This document shows, piece after piece, positions 1 to 8,651 of a DNA stretch of 64,000 nt (the first letter of the stretch is position 1; each line of letters begins with the position of its first letter). The notes below the pieces were generated by a model that saw nothing but the letters and a program-made list of their open reading frames with translations, was not told the DNA's origin and did no database searches. The translations under genes and the position numbers were made by a program. Source of the DNA: Azotobacter beijerinckii (lineage in GTDB: Bacteria; Pseudomonadota; Gammaproteobacteria; Pseudomonadales; Pseudomonadaceae); NCBI RefSeq assembly GCF_900110885.1, contig NZ_FOFJ01000014.1, positions 1 through 64,000 on the forward strand, written 5' to 3'.

Positions 1-6
1 CCGTAT

Positions 7-1379
7 ATGGACTCCCCCCGGTTTGCCAGTGAAACGCTGTGTCGACGACCTTGGTACGACTGCTTCCGTATATCCGGCTTTCGAGGGGGCTCTGTTTGCC
101 CCGAGCCATGATGAATATCCGCTCATGTGCGCCTGATCGCCCTAGCGGCCTTGGTGAGCAGAGGGTCTGGGGTACAAGCAGGTTTCACACATGCCGGTTC
201 GCCCGGTTCGTCATCGCTGCATGTCACTGTGCAATCGTGGTGGATCTACCGCTCAACGTCTCCCAGGCTTTACAGCCCGGGGGCCTCAGCTAGGCCGATA
301 ACCCTCGCCCCGGCTGAGGATCGCCCAGACGATCCGGGCGTTCTTGTTCGCCAGGGCCACCGTGGCGATGTTCGGGTTGCGCCGGCACACCAGCTGCCGA
401 AGCCACTGGCTGCGTCGATCCGCCTTGTCCTGGCAGTGCCTGAACACCGCTCGGGCGCCGTGAATCAACAGGGTCCGCAAATAGGTATCGCCTCGTTTGT
501 TGATCGAGCCCAGGCGCTCCTTGCCGCCGCTGGAGTGTTGGCGAGGAACCAACCCCAGCCAGGCAGCGAACTGCCGGGCGCTGCGGAACTGTCGGGCATC
601 GCCCACGGCCGACACCAGGGCGGTGGCCGTGATCGGACCGATACCCTCGACCTGCATCAGGCGCCCCACGCGCTCGTCCTCGCGGGCCTGGCGCCGGATC
701 ATGTCGTCGAGACGGGACAGCCGCGCGTCATGCTCGTCCAACTCGCCACGCAACTCCGCCAGCAGCTCGCGCATCTGCCCAGGCAGGCCGTTCTGCGCAT
801 CCAGGGCCGTCTGCGCCAGTCGGCGGGTAGCCGCAATGCCGTGCCGGCTTTCGACCAGGCCAAACTCGCCCAGCAGTCCGCGAATCTCGTTGACCAGCGC
901 CGTCCGCGCCCGGATCAGGCGGCTCCTGATCCGGTGCAGCGCCTGGCCGGCCTGCTGCTCGGCGCTCTTCACCTCGACGTAGCGCATGCTCGGTCGACTG
1001 GCTGCCTCGCAGATCGCCTCGGCGTCATTGGCGTCGTTCTTGCCGCTCTTGACGTAGGGCTTGACGAACTGCGGTGCGATCAGACGCGCCTCGTGCCCGA
1101 GGGTCCGCAGTTCCCGCGCCCAGTAATGGGCACTGCCACAGGCCTCCATCGCCACCGTGCAGGGCTCGAGTCGACGAAAGAAGTCCAGCATTTGCGAGCG
1201 TTTGAGCTGCTTGCGGCAGACCGCCTGTTCGTGGCTGTCGACGCCATGAAGCTGGAACACCTGCTTTGCCAAATCGACGCCTATCCGCTTGAGTTTCATG
1301 GGGACTCCCTCCTTCTGATGACTGCTGTTTCCAGCAACTTCAGTCTGGCGCGTTGACGCCGTAGGAGGGGGGAGTCCAT
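7..1379 (-). mobile_element. IS110-family (IS1111-like) insertion sequence
   Basis: The element is bounded by a perfect 13-bp inverted repeat, ATGGACTCCCCCC at 7-19 and its complement at 1367-1379. It carries one transposase gene on the minus strand. Inverted repeats next to an IS110-type transposase are a property of the IS1111 subgroup, where they are often subterminal, so the true ends may lie a few bases outside. About 265 bases at the left (20-285), downstream of the transposase stop, hold no gene that I can support. The right repeat ends 17 bases from the hsdR stop codon, so the element sits immediately 3' of that gene. No target duplication can be judged because only six bases of left flank are in the window. 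Confidence 0.85.
286..1299 (-). CDS. IS110-family transposase
   Basis: This 337-residue protein is a DEDD-type transposase of the IS110/IS1111 family, which moves DNA through a RuvC-like N-terminal domain instead of a DDE domain. Visible catalytic positions are Asp near residue 9 (IGVDLAKQ), Glu in VAMEACGSAHYW, and the Asp pair in KNDANDAEAI near residues 88-93. The C-terminal transposase_20 region contains VEGIGPITATALVS and FAAWLGLVPRQHSSGGKER, including the conserved serine after the Gln-His. The length is normal for the family and no frameshift is seen, so it is probably functional. The start at 1299 gives the usual N-terminus (MKLKRIGVDLAK). Confidence 0.93.
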   Translation of the reverse strand: MKLKRIGVDLAKQVFQLHGVDSHEQAVCRKQLKRSQMLDFFRRLEPCTVAMEACGSAHYWARELRTLGHEARLIAPQFVKPYVKSGKNDANDAEAICEAASRPSMRYVEVKSAEQQAGQALHRIRSRLIRARTALVNEIRGLLGEFGLVESRHGIAATRRLAQTALDAQNGLPGQMRELLAELRGELDEHDARLSRLDDMIRRQAREDERVGRLMQVEGIGPITATALVSAVGDARQFRSARQFAAWLGLVPRQHSSGGKERLGSINKRGDTYLRTLLIHGARAVFRHCQDKADRRSQWLRQLVCRRNPNIATVALANKNARIVWAILSRGEGYRPS

Positions 1380-1396
1380 TTCATTGCCCTACGCAA

Positions 1397-3772
1397 TCAA
1401 CCGGCGTAGAGCTGTTCTTCCAGTTCCTGCACGGCCTTGGTGTAGCCGGTCTTGCCGCCGAAGGCCTTGACCAGTTCGATGGGCGCGCCGATCCGGCTGA
1501 ACGGGTCGAGCTGGAGGATCTTGATGTCCTCGATATGCTCGATGCCGGTATCGGCGTACTTGTCGAGCAGCGCCTCCAGCACCTGGCGGGCGGCGCCGGA
1601 GTACTTGGCGAAGTAGTTGCGCTTTTTCACCTGCTCGGCACGCTCGCGGCGGCTCAGGGCCGGCTGGTCGAAGGCGACGTGGCAGATCAGGTCGAAGGGG
1701 TCGAGCTGCGTGCCCTGCTTTTTTTCCACCTCTTCGGCGAGGGCTTCCCAGAGAATGCCCTGGGCGGCCAGTTCGTCGATGATCGCCCTCTTCTGCTCGG
1801 CGTCGCTCCAGCGGCGCAGGAAGTCGTCCAGCGAGGCGAACTGCTTCTGCACGCAGGCGCGGGTGTAGTCGCGCAGGGATTCGGTGATCAGCTTGCCGTC
1901 CGGGCCGTAGTACTGCACGCGCTCGGCGACGACATAGACCGGGATGCTGTCGACCACATATTTGATGCGCTTCTTGCCGTCGTCCTCGCTCATGTCCGGC
2001 AGGCCGGTGTCGCTGTCATCGGCCTGGCCGTGGTCTCCGGCGACGGTGCCGTCGCTCTCCTCCTGGTCGTCGGGCGGTACGGGCGAGTCCTCACCCTGCG
2101 GCGTGTAGACCTGCACCGGCTCGCCGTCGAAGGCCGGGTCGGCGAACAGCTCGGTGGCCTTCTTGAAGTCCATGATGGTGAACCAGTACTTGCCGTAGTC
2201 CTCGTTGATGCGCGTGCCGCGGCCGATGATCTGCTTGAACTCGGTCATCGAGCGGATGTGCTGGTCGAGGACGATCAGCTTGCAGGTCTGGGCGTCGACG
2301 CCGGTGGTCATCAGCTTGCTGGTGGTGGCGATGACCGGGTAGCGCTCCTCGGGGTTGATGAAGTTGTCCAGCTCGGCCTTGCCTTCCTGGTCGTCGCCGG
2401 TGATGCGCATGACGTACTTGCGGTTTTCCGCCACCCGCTCGGGGTTGAGGTTGACCAGCGCCTGGCGCATGCGCTCGGCGTGGTCGATGTCGTCGCAGAA
2501 GACGATGGTCTTCTGGAAGGGGTCGGTGGCCTTGAGGAACTCGGTGACCTTTTCGGCGACCTTCCGGGTGCGCGCCTCGATGACCAGCTGGCGGTCCATG
2601 TCCTCAAGGTTGTAGATGCGGTCCTCGATCGGTACGCCGTGCTTGTCGCGCATGCCCTTGGGCGGCCGCCAGCCGAGCAGATCCTTGTCGAAGTCGATGC
2701 GCACCACCTTGTAGGGGGCGAGGAAGCCGTCCTCGATGCCCTGCTTGAGGCTGTAGCTGTACACCGGCTCGCCGAAGTACTGGATGCTGGAAACCTCCTT
2801 GGTTTCCTTGGGCGTAGCGGTCAGGCCGATGTGGGTGGCGTTGGCGAAGTAGGCGAGGATCTCCCGCCAGGCCGAGTCCTCGGCGGCGCTGCCGCGGTGG
2901 CATTCGTCGATCACCACCAGGTCGAAGAAGTCCGGGGAGAACTGCCTGTAGACGTTCTTCTCTGCCTCGCTGCCGGTGACGGCCTGGTACAGCGACAGGT
3001 AGATCTCGTAGGAGGTGTCGATCTGCCGCCTGGCGATCTTGGTCATCGCCGGGCCGAACGGCTTGAAGTCGTTGTTGCGGGTCTGGTCGACCAGGATGTT
3101 GCGGTCGGCGAGGAAGAGGATGCGTTTCTTCTGCCGCGACTTCCACAGCCGCCAGATGATCTGGAAGGCGGTGTAGGTCTTGCCGGTGCCGGTGGCCATC
3201 ACCAGCAGGATGCGCTCCTGCCCACGGGCCACCGCCTCGACGGTGCGGTTGATGGCGTTGATCTGGTAGTAGCGCGGCAGGCGCCCTGAGCCGTCGTCGT
3301 AGTAGGGCGCCTCGACCTTCTGGCGGATCTCGTCGTCCAGGCCCTTCCACTGGCAGTAGCGCTGCCAGAGTTCGGCGGGGCTGGGAAACTGCGCCAGGCT
3401 CAGCTCGGTTTCCGTCTGCGCGCCGGTGCCGCTGCGGTCGTGGAACAGGAAGCCGTCGCCGTTGCTGGAGAACACGAAGGGCACGTCCAGCGCGTCGGCG
3501 TAGCCCAGCGCCTGCTGCATGCCGGCGCCGACCGAGTGCCGGTTGTCCTTGGCCTCGACGACGGCGAGGGGCAGGTTGGGCTGGTGGTAGAGGATGTAGT
3601 CGGCGCGCCTGGCCTCGCCCCGGCTGTGCAGCTTGCCGCGCACGACGATGCGGCCCTTGGTGAAGCTGACTTCCTCGCGGATCTGCTTGTGCAGGTCCCA
3701 GCCGGCCTGCTGGATGGCCGGCATGATGAATTTGCTGCAGATGTCCCGTTCGGAGAGCGACTTTTTGTCCAT
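1397..3772 (-). CDS. hsdR: Type I restriction enzyme R subunit (HsdR)
   Basis: HsdR is the DNA-translocating and cleaving subunit of a type I restriction-modification complex. The open frame runs further upstream, but the start at 3772 is preferred: it follows an AAGGA ribosome site and gives [15 protein letters not shown] and a 791-residue protein, a usual size for the EcoAI/EcoEI group. The N-terminal nuclease domain shows Asp58 and Glu73-Ala-Lys75 (PD-(D/E)xK). The superfamily 2 motor shows Walker A ATGTGKT near 193-199 and DECH at 289-292, and a SAT-like TATPKET. A charged linker ([23 protein letters not shown]) precedes the C-terminal domain that contacts HsdM/HsdS. No hsdM or hsdS is in the window; they could lie beyond the IS element to the left. 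The gene appears intact. Confidence 0.92.
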   Translation of the reverse strand: MDKKSLSERDICSKFIMPAIQQAGWDLHKQIREEVSFTKGRIVVRGKLHSRGEARRADYILYHQPNLPLAVVEAKDNRHSVGAGMQQALGYADALDVPFVFSSNGDGFLFHDRSGTGAQTETELSLAQFPSPAELWQRYCQWKGLDDEIRQKVEAPYYDDGSGRLPRYYQINAINRTVEAVARGQERILLVMATGTGKTYTAFQIIWRLWKSRQKKRILFLADRNILVDQTRNNDFKPFGPAMTKIARRQIDTSYEIYLSLYQAVTGSEAEKNVYRQFSPDFFDLVVIDECHRGSAAEDSAWREILAYFANATHIGLTATPKETKEVSSIQYFGEPVYSYSLKQGIEDGFLAPYKVVRIDFDKDLLGWRPPKGMRDKHGVPIEDRIYNLEDMDRQLVIEARTRKVAEKVTEFLKATDPFQKTIVFCDDIDHAERMRQALVNLNPERVAENRKYVMRITGDDQEGKAELDNFINPEERYPVIATTSKLMTTGVDAQTCKLIVLDQHIRSMTEFKQIIGRGTRINEDYGKYWFTIMDFKKATELFADPAFDGEPVQVYTPQGEDSPVPPDDQEESDGTVAGDHGQADDSDTGLPDMSEDDGKKRIKYVVDSIPVYVVAERVQYYGPDGKLITESLRDYTRACVQKQFASLDDFLRRWSDAEQKRAIIDELAAQGILWEALAEEVEKKQGTQLDPFDLICHVAFDQPALSRRERAEQVKKRNYFAKYSGAARQVLEALLDKYADTGIEHIEDIKILQLDPFSRIGAPIELVKAFGGKTGYTKAVQELEEQLYAG

Positions 3773-3948
3773 TGCCTGATCCTTTTCGAGCCGGCATGGA
3801 CGGGCCATTCCGGCACAGCTGAGTCCCTGCACTGCTGAGCGTGCCCGGATGGGGCGAATGTACAGGGTTCGGCATCGATTGGGGGCAGGCTGTCCACGCC
3901 GGAGCGTGGGCACGATCAGGCAGGGGATGGGCTGCCGGGTCGGCCTTC

Positions 3949-4743
3949 TCAGCGGAACGCCATCGCCATCCTCGGCCGCTCCGCTGCCGGCAGGTACTGG
4001 CGGAGGTCGGTGTCGGGGTGTTCTGCGGGGCGGGCGAAGAGGTAGCCCTGCAGCAGGTCGACGCCCATCTCGGCGAGGGTGGCCAGTTCTTCGGGGCGTT
4101 CGATGCCCTCGGCGACGATCCGGGCGTTGGAGGCTCTGGCCATGCGCAGGAGGGAGTCGACGAATTCGCGCTTGAGCGGGTCGCGGTCGATGCCGTCGAT
4201 GAAGTGGCGGTCGATCTTCACGTAGTCGGGGCGCAGTTCGGACCACAGGCGCAGGCTGGCGTAGCCGGCGCCGAGGTCGTCGAGGGCGATGGAGAAGCCC
4301 ATCGCGCGGTAGTGGCGCAGGGCGGCGTCGAGCAGGGCGAAATCCTCGATGGGGCTGTGTTCGGTCAGCTCGATCACCACCTGCTGCGGGGCGATGCCCA
4401 GTTGCCGCAGCAGCTGCAGGGTACGCCCGCTGCGGTGTTCGGGTTCGAGGAGGACTTCCGGCGAGACGTTGAGAAACAGCCGGCCGGCGAGGCCGCGTTC
4501 GCGAAAGCGCTGGCAGGCGGTTTTCCGGCACAGGGCTTCCAGCTCGCTGAGCCGGCCGGCGAGGCGGGCGGCGCCGAACAGCGGCAGGGGTGCGTGCAGG
4601 GGGCCGTTGGAGGGACCGCGGGTCAGCGCCTCGTAGCCGTGGATGCGCCGCTCGGAGAGGCTGAGGATCGGCTGGAACAGGGTGTTCAGGCTGCCGCGGG
4701 CGAGGATCAGGTCCAGGGCGCTCAGCTGCTCGGTGACGGTCAT
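3949..4743 (-). CDS. EAL-domain cyclic-di-GMP phosphodiesterase
   Basis: This 264-residue protein is essentially a single EAL domain, predicted to hydrolyse cyclic di-GMP to pGpG in the cytoplasm. The catalytic set is complete: Glu38 in [28 protein letters not shown] (the usual DDFG with Phe replaced by Leu), DYVKID, AEGIE and QGYLFARP. There is no GGDEF, PAS or receiver domain and no membrane segment, so its input signal is not apparent. It lies 176 bases upstream of hsdR on the same strand and is unlikely to share its function. Cyclic di-GMP activates alginate polymerisation in pseudomonads, so a link to the alginate genes is possible but is inference only. Confidence 0.9.
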   Translation of the reverse strand: MTVTEQLSALDLILARGSLNTLFQPILSLSERRIHGYEALTRGPSNGPLHAPLPLFGAARLAGRLSELEALCRKTACQRFRERGLAGRLFLNVSPEVLLEPEHRSGRTLQLLRQLGIAPQQVVIELTEHSPIEDFALLDAALRHYRAMGFSIALDDLGAGYASLRLWSELRPDYVKIDRHFIDGIDRDPLKREFVDSLLRMARASNARIVAEGIERPEELATLAEMGVDLLQGYLFARPAEHPDTDLRQYLPAAERPRMAMAFR

Positions 4744-4989
4744 GGTAGGGCTGCCTGGGGAGAGAGGGCCGAAGGCCGGGGGGTGTGCCCTAGCATTTCA
4801 CGGCAGGCCCATGACATTTTTATGACGGGCGTACCAAATCGTCGAATAATGCTGGCGCCCGCACGGTACGGGGCTTTCCGCCGTTTCGGAGGGGGCGGGC
4901 GGCGCCCTGGTTTCCCGTTCGTTGATGGTGTCTCGAGCGGCTCCGACATAGCATGGCTTTCCTTTTGTCCACACACCTTCGTATCGACC

Positions 4990-5889
4990 GTGAAATTCCT
5001 CATCCTTGCCGTTCTGGTTTTTTCCGTCGGCTACGTGCATCGGCGTGGCCGGGTCCGCCACACGCTCGCCCGCCAGCTGACCGACCATTCGAGCTTCCTG
5101 GCGCCGCTGAACACCCTCCTGTACCTGACCTCCCGCGTGCCCAACCGGCCCTACCTGCCCCCCGACGACTTCCCCGAGATGAAGCCCCTCCAGGACCACT
5201 GGGAGACGATCCGCGGCGAGGCGCAGGCGCTGTTCGAGGCCGGGGCGATCAAGCGTTCCGACGTCTACAACGACGCCGGCTTCAACTCCTTCTTCAAGAG
5301 CGGCTGGAAGCGCTTCTACCTGAAGTGGTACGGCGACGACCATCCTTCGGCGAGCAAGCTGTGTCCGCAGACCACCGCGCTGCTGGCGGAGATCGGTTCG
5401 GTCAAGGCGGCGATGTTCGCCGTGCTGCCGCCGGGGGCGCGGCTGGTGCGCCACCGCGATCCCTACGCCGGTTCGCTGCGCTACCACCTGGGCCTGTCCA
5501 CCCCCAACGATCCGGGCTGCTTCATCAGCGTCGACGGCGAGCCCTATGCCTGGAAGGACGGCGAGGCGGTGGTGTTCGACGAGACCTACATCCACCACGC
5601 CGAGAACACCACCGACCGGGATCGGCTGATCCTCTTCTGCGACATGGAGCGTCCGCTCAAGTACGGCTGGGCGACCGCCCTCAACCGCTGGTTCAGCCGC
5701 ACCGTGATGGGGGCCGCCAGCTCGCCCAACGATGCCGGCGACAGGACCGGCGGGGTGAATCGGGCCTTCAAGTACCTCTACCGGCTGCGCCTGCAGGGCA
5801 AGGCGCTGAAAAAGCGCAGCCGCAACCTCTACTACACGCTGAAATGGAGCACGCTGGGCGGTCTGTTCGGACTGCTCCTGCTCGACTGA
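4990..5889 (+). CDS. lpxO: LpxO-like lipid A / aspartyl-asparaginyl beta-hydroxylase
   Basis: The protein is an Fe(II)/2-oxoglutarate dioxygenase of the aspartyl/asparaginyl beta-hydroxylase family, most like LpxO, which 2-hydroxylates the secondary acyl chain of lipid A at the inner membrane. The GTG start at 4990 gives 299 residues, the usual LpxO length, and an N-terminal hydrophobic anchor (residues 3-16) followed by YVHRRGRVRH, a typical LpxO beginning. Longer in-frame extensions upstream lack family resemblance. The metal facial triad is visible as His155 and Asp157 (RHRDPY) and a distal His near 202-203 (IHHAEN), with RYHLGL and the 2-oxoglutarate-binding region after it. It is a single gene with no obvious operon partner. 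Confidence 0.85.
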   Translation: MKFLILAVLVFSVGYVHRRGRVRHTLARQLTDHSSFLAPLNTLLYLTSRVPNRPYLPPDDFPEMKPLQDHWETIRGEAQALFEAGAIKRSDVYNDAGFNSFFKSGWKRFYLKWYGDDHPSASKLCPQTTALLAEIGSVKAAMFAVLPPGARLVRHRDPYAGSLRYHLGLSTPNDPGCFISVDGEPYAWKDGEAVVFDETYIHHAENTTDRDRLILFCDMERPLKYGWATALNRWFSRTVMGAASSPNDAGDRTGGVNRAFKYLYRLRLQGKALKKRSRNLYYTLKWSTLGGLFGLLLLD

Positions 5890-6088
5890 GGTCGCCGGGC
5901 GAGCCGGCGAGCGGGCTGCCTGGCGTGGCCCGGTGGCGTCTCGGAGGCCGCGAAACCGTTCCCGCAGGGCGCCGGAGCCGGTTGCCCCCGAGGGGGAAAT
6001 CCGTTATGCAGGACCGTAACCCTGTCGCTCGGGCGCGACCGGCGCCTGTCGGGCCAGGGACGACGACAACAAGAACGGAAACCCCTCC

Positions 6089-7012
6089 ATGACAGCATCC
6101 CCCTTCGTCATCCTCGGTGCCGGCCTGATGGGCATCGGCATCGCCACCCATTTCGCCCGCCATGGTCACGCCGTTTTGCTGCGCGACCCCTCGGCGCAGC
6201 GGCTCGCCGAGGTGCCGGTCGTGGCCCGGGGCATCCTGACCGAGCTGGCCGACGCCGGACGTTTCGACCGGTCGCTGACCGAGGCGACCCTGGCGCGGCT
6301 CGCCACCACCGCACGGCTCGAGGAGGTCGCCGGCGCGCGGCTGCTGATCGAGGCGATTCCCGAGCGGCTCGATCTCAAGCGGGCGCTGTATGCCGAGTTG
6401 GAGCGGCTCGTCGATGCCGAGGCGATCATCGCCAGCAACACCAGCGGCCTGCCGCCGGACGCGCTGGCCGAGGGTATGCACCATCCCGAGCGGCTGCTGA
6501 TCGCGCATTTCTGGAACCCGCCGCACCTGATCCCGCTGGTGGAGATCGTTCCGGGCAGCGCCACCCGCGCCGAGCATCTCGAGAGCGTCCGCGCGCTGCT
6601 GGCGGGGATGGAACTGGAGGCCGTGGTGCTCGACAAGGCGATCCCCGGGTTCGTCGGCAACCGCCTGCAGTTCGCCATCCTCCGCGAGGCGCTGCACATC
6701 GTGCAGAGCGGCGCCGCCAGCGCCGAAACCGTCGACCGGGTGATGCGCGCCTCGCTCGGCCGCCGCTACGCCATGGTCGGTCCGCTGGAGGCGGCCGACA
6801 TGGGCGGCCTGGATACCTTCCTGGATATCTCCCGCCATCTGATGCCGACCCTGGCCAAGGACGAAAGCGTCCTGGCTATGCTCGAGGAGACGGTCGGCGG
6901 GGGTCGCACCGGCCTGCGCAGCGGCGAGGGGTTCTATCGCTGGGACGATGTCCGCCGCGAGCGGATTCTCCAGCGCCGCGCCCATCAGCTGCGCCATGCC
7001 CTGAAGCCTTGA
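6089..7012 (+). CDS. 3-hydroxyacyl-CoA dehydrogenase family protein
   Basis: A 307-residue NAD-dependent dehydrogenase of the 3-hydroxyacyl-CoA (3-hydroxybutyryl-CoA) family. The Rossmann glycine motif GAGLMGIG is at residues 10-17, the catalytic region reads AHFWNPPHLIPLVEIV, and the C-terminal helical domain starts around IPGFVGNRLQ. It lacks the enoyl-CoA hydratase half of FadB, so it is the monofunctional type. A short-chain fatty acid transporter gene starts 142 bases downstream on the same strand. Together they suggest use of acetoacetate, butyrate or 3-hydroxybutyrate, which fits an organism that stores polyhydroxybutyrate. Related enzymes act on carnitine or L-gulonate, so the exact substrate is not certain. 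Confidence 0.82.
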   Translation: MTASPFVILGAGLMGIGIATHFARHGHAVLLRDPSAQRLAEVPVVARGILTELADAGRFDRSLTEATLARLATTARLEEVAGARLLIEAIPERLDLKRALYAELERLVDAEAIIASNTSGLPPDALAEGMHHPERLLIAHFWNPPHLIPLVEIVPGSATRAEHLESVRALLAGMELEAVVLDKAIPGFVGNRLQFAILREALHIVQSGAASAETVDRVMRASLGRRYAMVGPLEAADMGGLDTFLDISRHLMPTLAKDESVLAMLEETVGGGRTGLRSGEGFYRWDDVRRERILQRRAHQLRHALKP

Positions 7013-7154
7013 GTCGCGCCGCGCGCCGTCTGGCCGGCCGCGCTGCCGGGACTGGCGAAGCGGCGCCGAAGATGGGAAGCCCTGCAGGGCGTCGAGGGAG
7101 AAAACAGCCCGTGAGGGCCGTTGGAAGAGCATAAAACCAACAAGGAAGACCGCG

Positions 7155-8597
7155 ATGACTACCTATGCCACAGACAGTCGCTATGCCGAAGAAGAAGACA
7201 GTCGCTATGCCCGTTTCGCCATCCGCTGCTCGAACTGGGCCGAGCGCTGGTTCCCCGATTCCTGGGTTTTCGCCGTGCTGGCGGTGGTCGTCGTCGCGCT
7301 GGCGACGCTGGCCATGGGCGCACGCCCGGCCGCGACCGCCAAGGCCTTCGGCGACGGTTTCTGGAGCCTGATTCCGTTCACCATGCAGATGGCCTTCGTG
7401 GTCATCTGCGGCTACGTGGTCGCCAGCTCGCCGCCGGCGGCCCGGCTGATCGACCGGCTCGCGGCTGTGCCGAGCAACGGCCGCACGGCGGTCTGCTGGG
7501 TGGCCCTGGTGTCGATGCTGGCCTCCTTGCTGAACTGGGGCCTGAGCCTGGTGTTCGGCGGGCTGCTGGTGCGCGCGCTGGCACGGCGCGAGGAGCTGCG
7601 GATGGACTACCGCGCCGCCGGTGCCTCCGCCTATCTGGGGCTGGGCGCGGTGTGGGCGCTCGGCCTGTCCTCCTCGGCGGCGCAGCTGCAGGCGAATCCG
7701 GGCAGCCTGCCGCCGTCGATCCTGTCGATCACCGGGGTGATTCCCTTCACCGAGACGATCTTCCTCTGGCAGTCAGGGGTGATGCTGGTAGCGCTGATCG
7801 GGGTGTCGCTGCTGATCGCCTACGCCACCGCGCCGGGCGCCGCCAGCGCCCGCGTCGCCCAGGACTGCGGGGTCGACCCGGGCTTCGCGCCGCCGCCGCT
7901 GGCGCCGCGCACGCGGCCCGGCGAATGGCTGGAATACAGCCCGCTGCTGATCGTCCTGCTGGTGCTGCTCGCCGCCGGCTGGCTGGCCCAGGAGTTCGCC
8001 AGCAAGCCGGCCATCGAGGCGATTTCCGGACTCAATACCTACAACCTGCTGTTCCTGATGCTCGGCGCGCTGCTCCACTGGCGGCCGCGCAGTTTCCTCG
8101 ACGCCGTGGCGCGGGCGGTCCCGACCACCGCCGGGGTGATGATCCAGTTTCCGCTGTACGGCTCCGTCGCCGCGATCATGACCAAGGTCGCCGGTGGCGA
8201 CGGCCAGACCCTCGCGCACCACATCTCCACGCTCTTCGTGCAGATCGCCTCGCACGATACCTACGCCCTGCTGATGGGGGTGTATTCGGCCGTGCTCGGC
8301 TTCTTCATCCCGTCGGGGGGCGGCAAGTGGATCATCGAGGCGCCCTACGTGATGCAGGTCGCCAACGAGCTGCACTACCACCTGGGCTGGGCGGTGCAGA
8401 TCTACAACGCAGCCGAGGCGCTGCCCAACCTGATCAACCCCTTCTACATGCTGCCGCTGCTCGGCGTGCTGGGGCTGAAGGCGCGCGACGTGATCGGTTT
8501 TTCCTTCGTCCAGTTGCTGGCGCACACACCGCTGGTGCTGGTGCTGCTCTGGGCGCTGGGGACCACGCTGGAGTACCGGATGCCGGTCATGCCCTGA
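7155..8597 (+). CDS. atoE: AtoE-family short-chain fatty acid transporter
   Basis: A 480-residue, strongly hydrophobic inner-membrane protein of the AtoE/short-chain fatty acid transporter family, thought to import acetoacetate or butyrate. About ten to twelve membrane segments can be traced, starting with WVFAVLAVVVVALATLAMG. The family signature FIPSGGGKWIIEAPYV is present near two-thirds of the length, and NPFYMLPLLGVLGLKARD near the C-terminus. The start at 7155 begins MTTYATDSRYAEEEDSRYARFA. It follows the hydroxyacyl-CoA dehydrogenase gene and may be co-transcribed. No CoA-transferase (atoDA) or thiolase gene is adjacent, so activation of the imported acid must be encoded elsewhere. Confidence 0.88.
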   Translation: MTTYATDSRYAEEEDSRYARFAIRCSNWAERWFPDSWVFAVLAVVVVALATLAMGARPAATAKAFGDGFWSLIPFTMQMAFVVICGYVVASSPPAARLIDRLAAVPSNGRTAVCWVALVSMLASLLNWGLSLVFGGLLVRALARREELRMDYRAAGASAYLGLGAVWALGLSSSAAQLQANPGSLPPSILSITGVIPFTETIFLWQSGVMLVALIGVSLLIAYATAPGAASARVAQDCGVDPGFAPPPLAPRTRPGEWLEYSPLLIVLLVLLAAGWLAQEFASKPAIEAISGLNTYNLLFLMLGALLHWRPRSFLDAVARAVPTTAGVMIQFPLYGSVAAIMTKVAGGDGQTLAHHISTLFVQIASHDTYALLMGVYSAVLGFFIPSGGGKWIIEAPYVMQVANELHYHLGWAVQIYNAAEALPNLINPFYMLPLLGVLGLKARDVIGFSFVQLLAHTPLVLVLLWALGTTLEYRMPVMP

Positions 8598-8619
8598 CGG
8601 GGGCGGCCCCGGCGCAGCC

Positions 8620-8646
8620 AAAAGCGGGCCACCCGGGGTGGCCCGC
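8620..8646 (-). terminator. Rho-independent terminator of the RND efflux operon
   Basis: A perfect 10-bp stem (GCGGGCCACC at 8624-8633 paired with 8637-8646) with a three-base loop lies just past the stop codon of the outer-membrane channel gene. Read on the minus strand it is followed by TTTT (8623-8620), as in an intrinsic terminator. It is also 3' of atoE on the other strand, but there no T run follows. Confidence 0.8.
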
Positions 8647-8651
8647 TGGGC

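Noticed and set aside
4740..5003. Small minus-strand frame overlapping the lpxO leader
   Set aside because: It lacks similarity to any family, has no ribosome site and lies in a region whose composition gives long chance frames on all strands.
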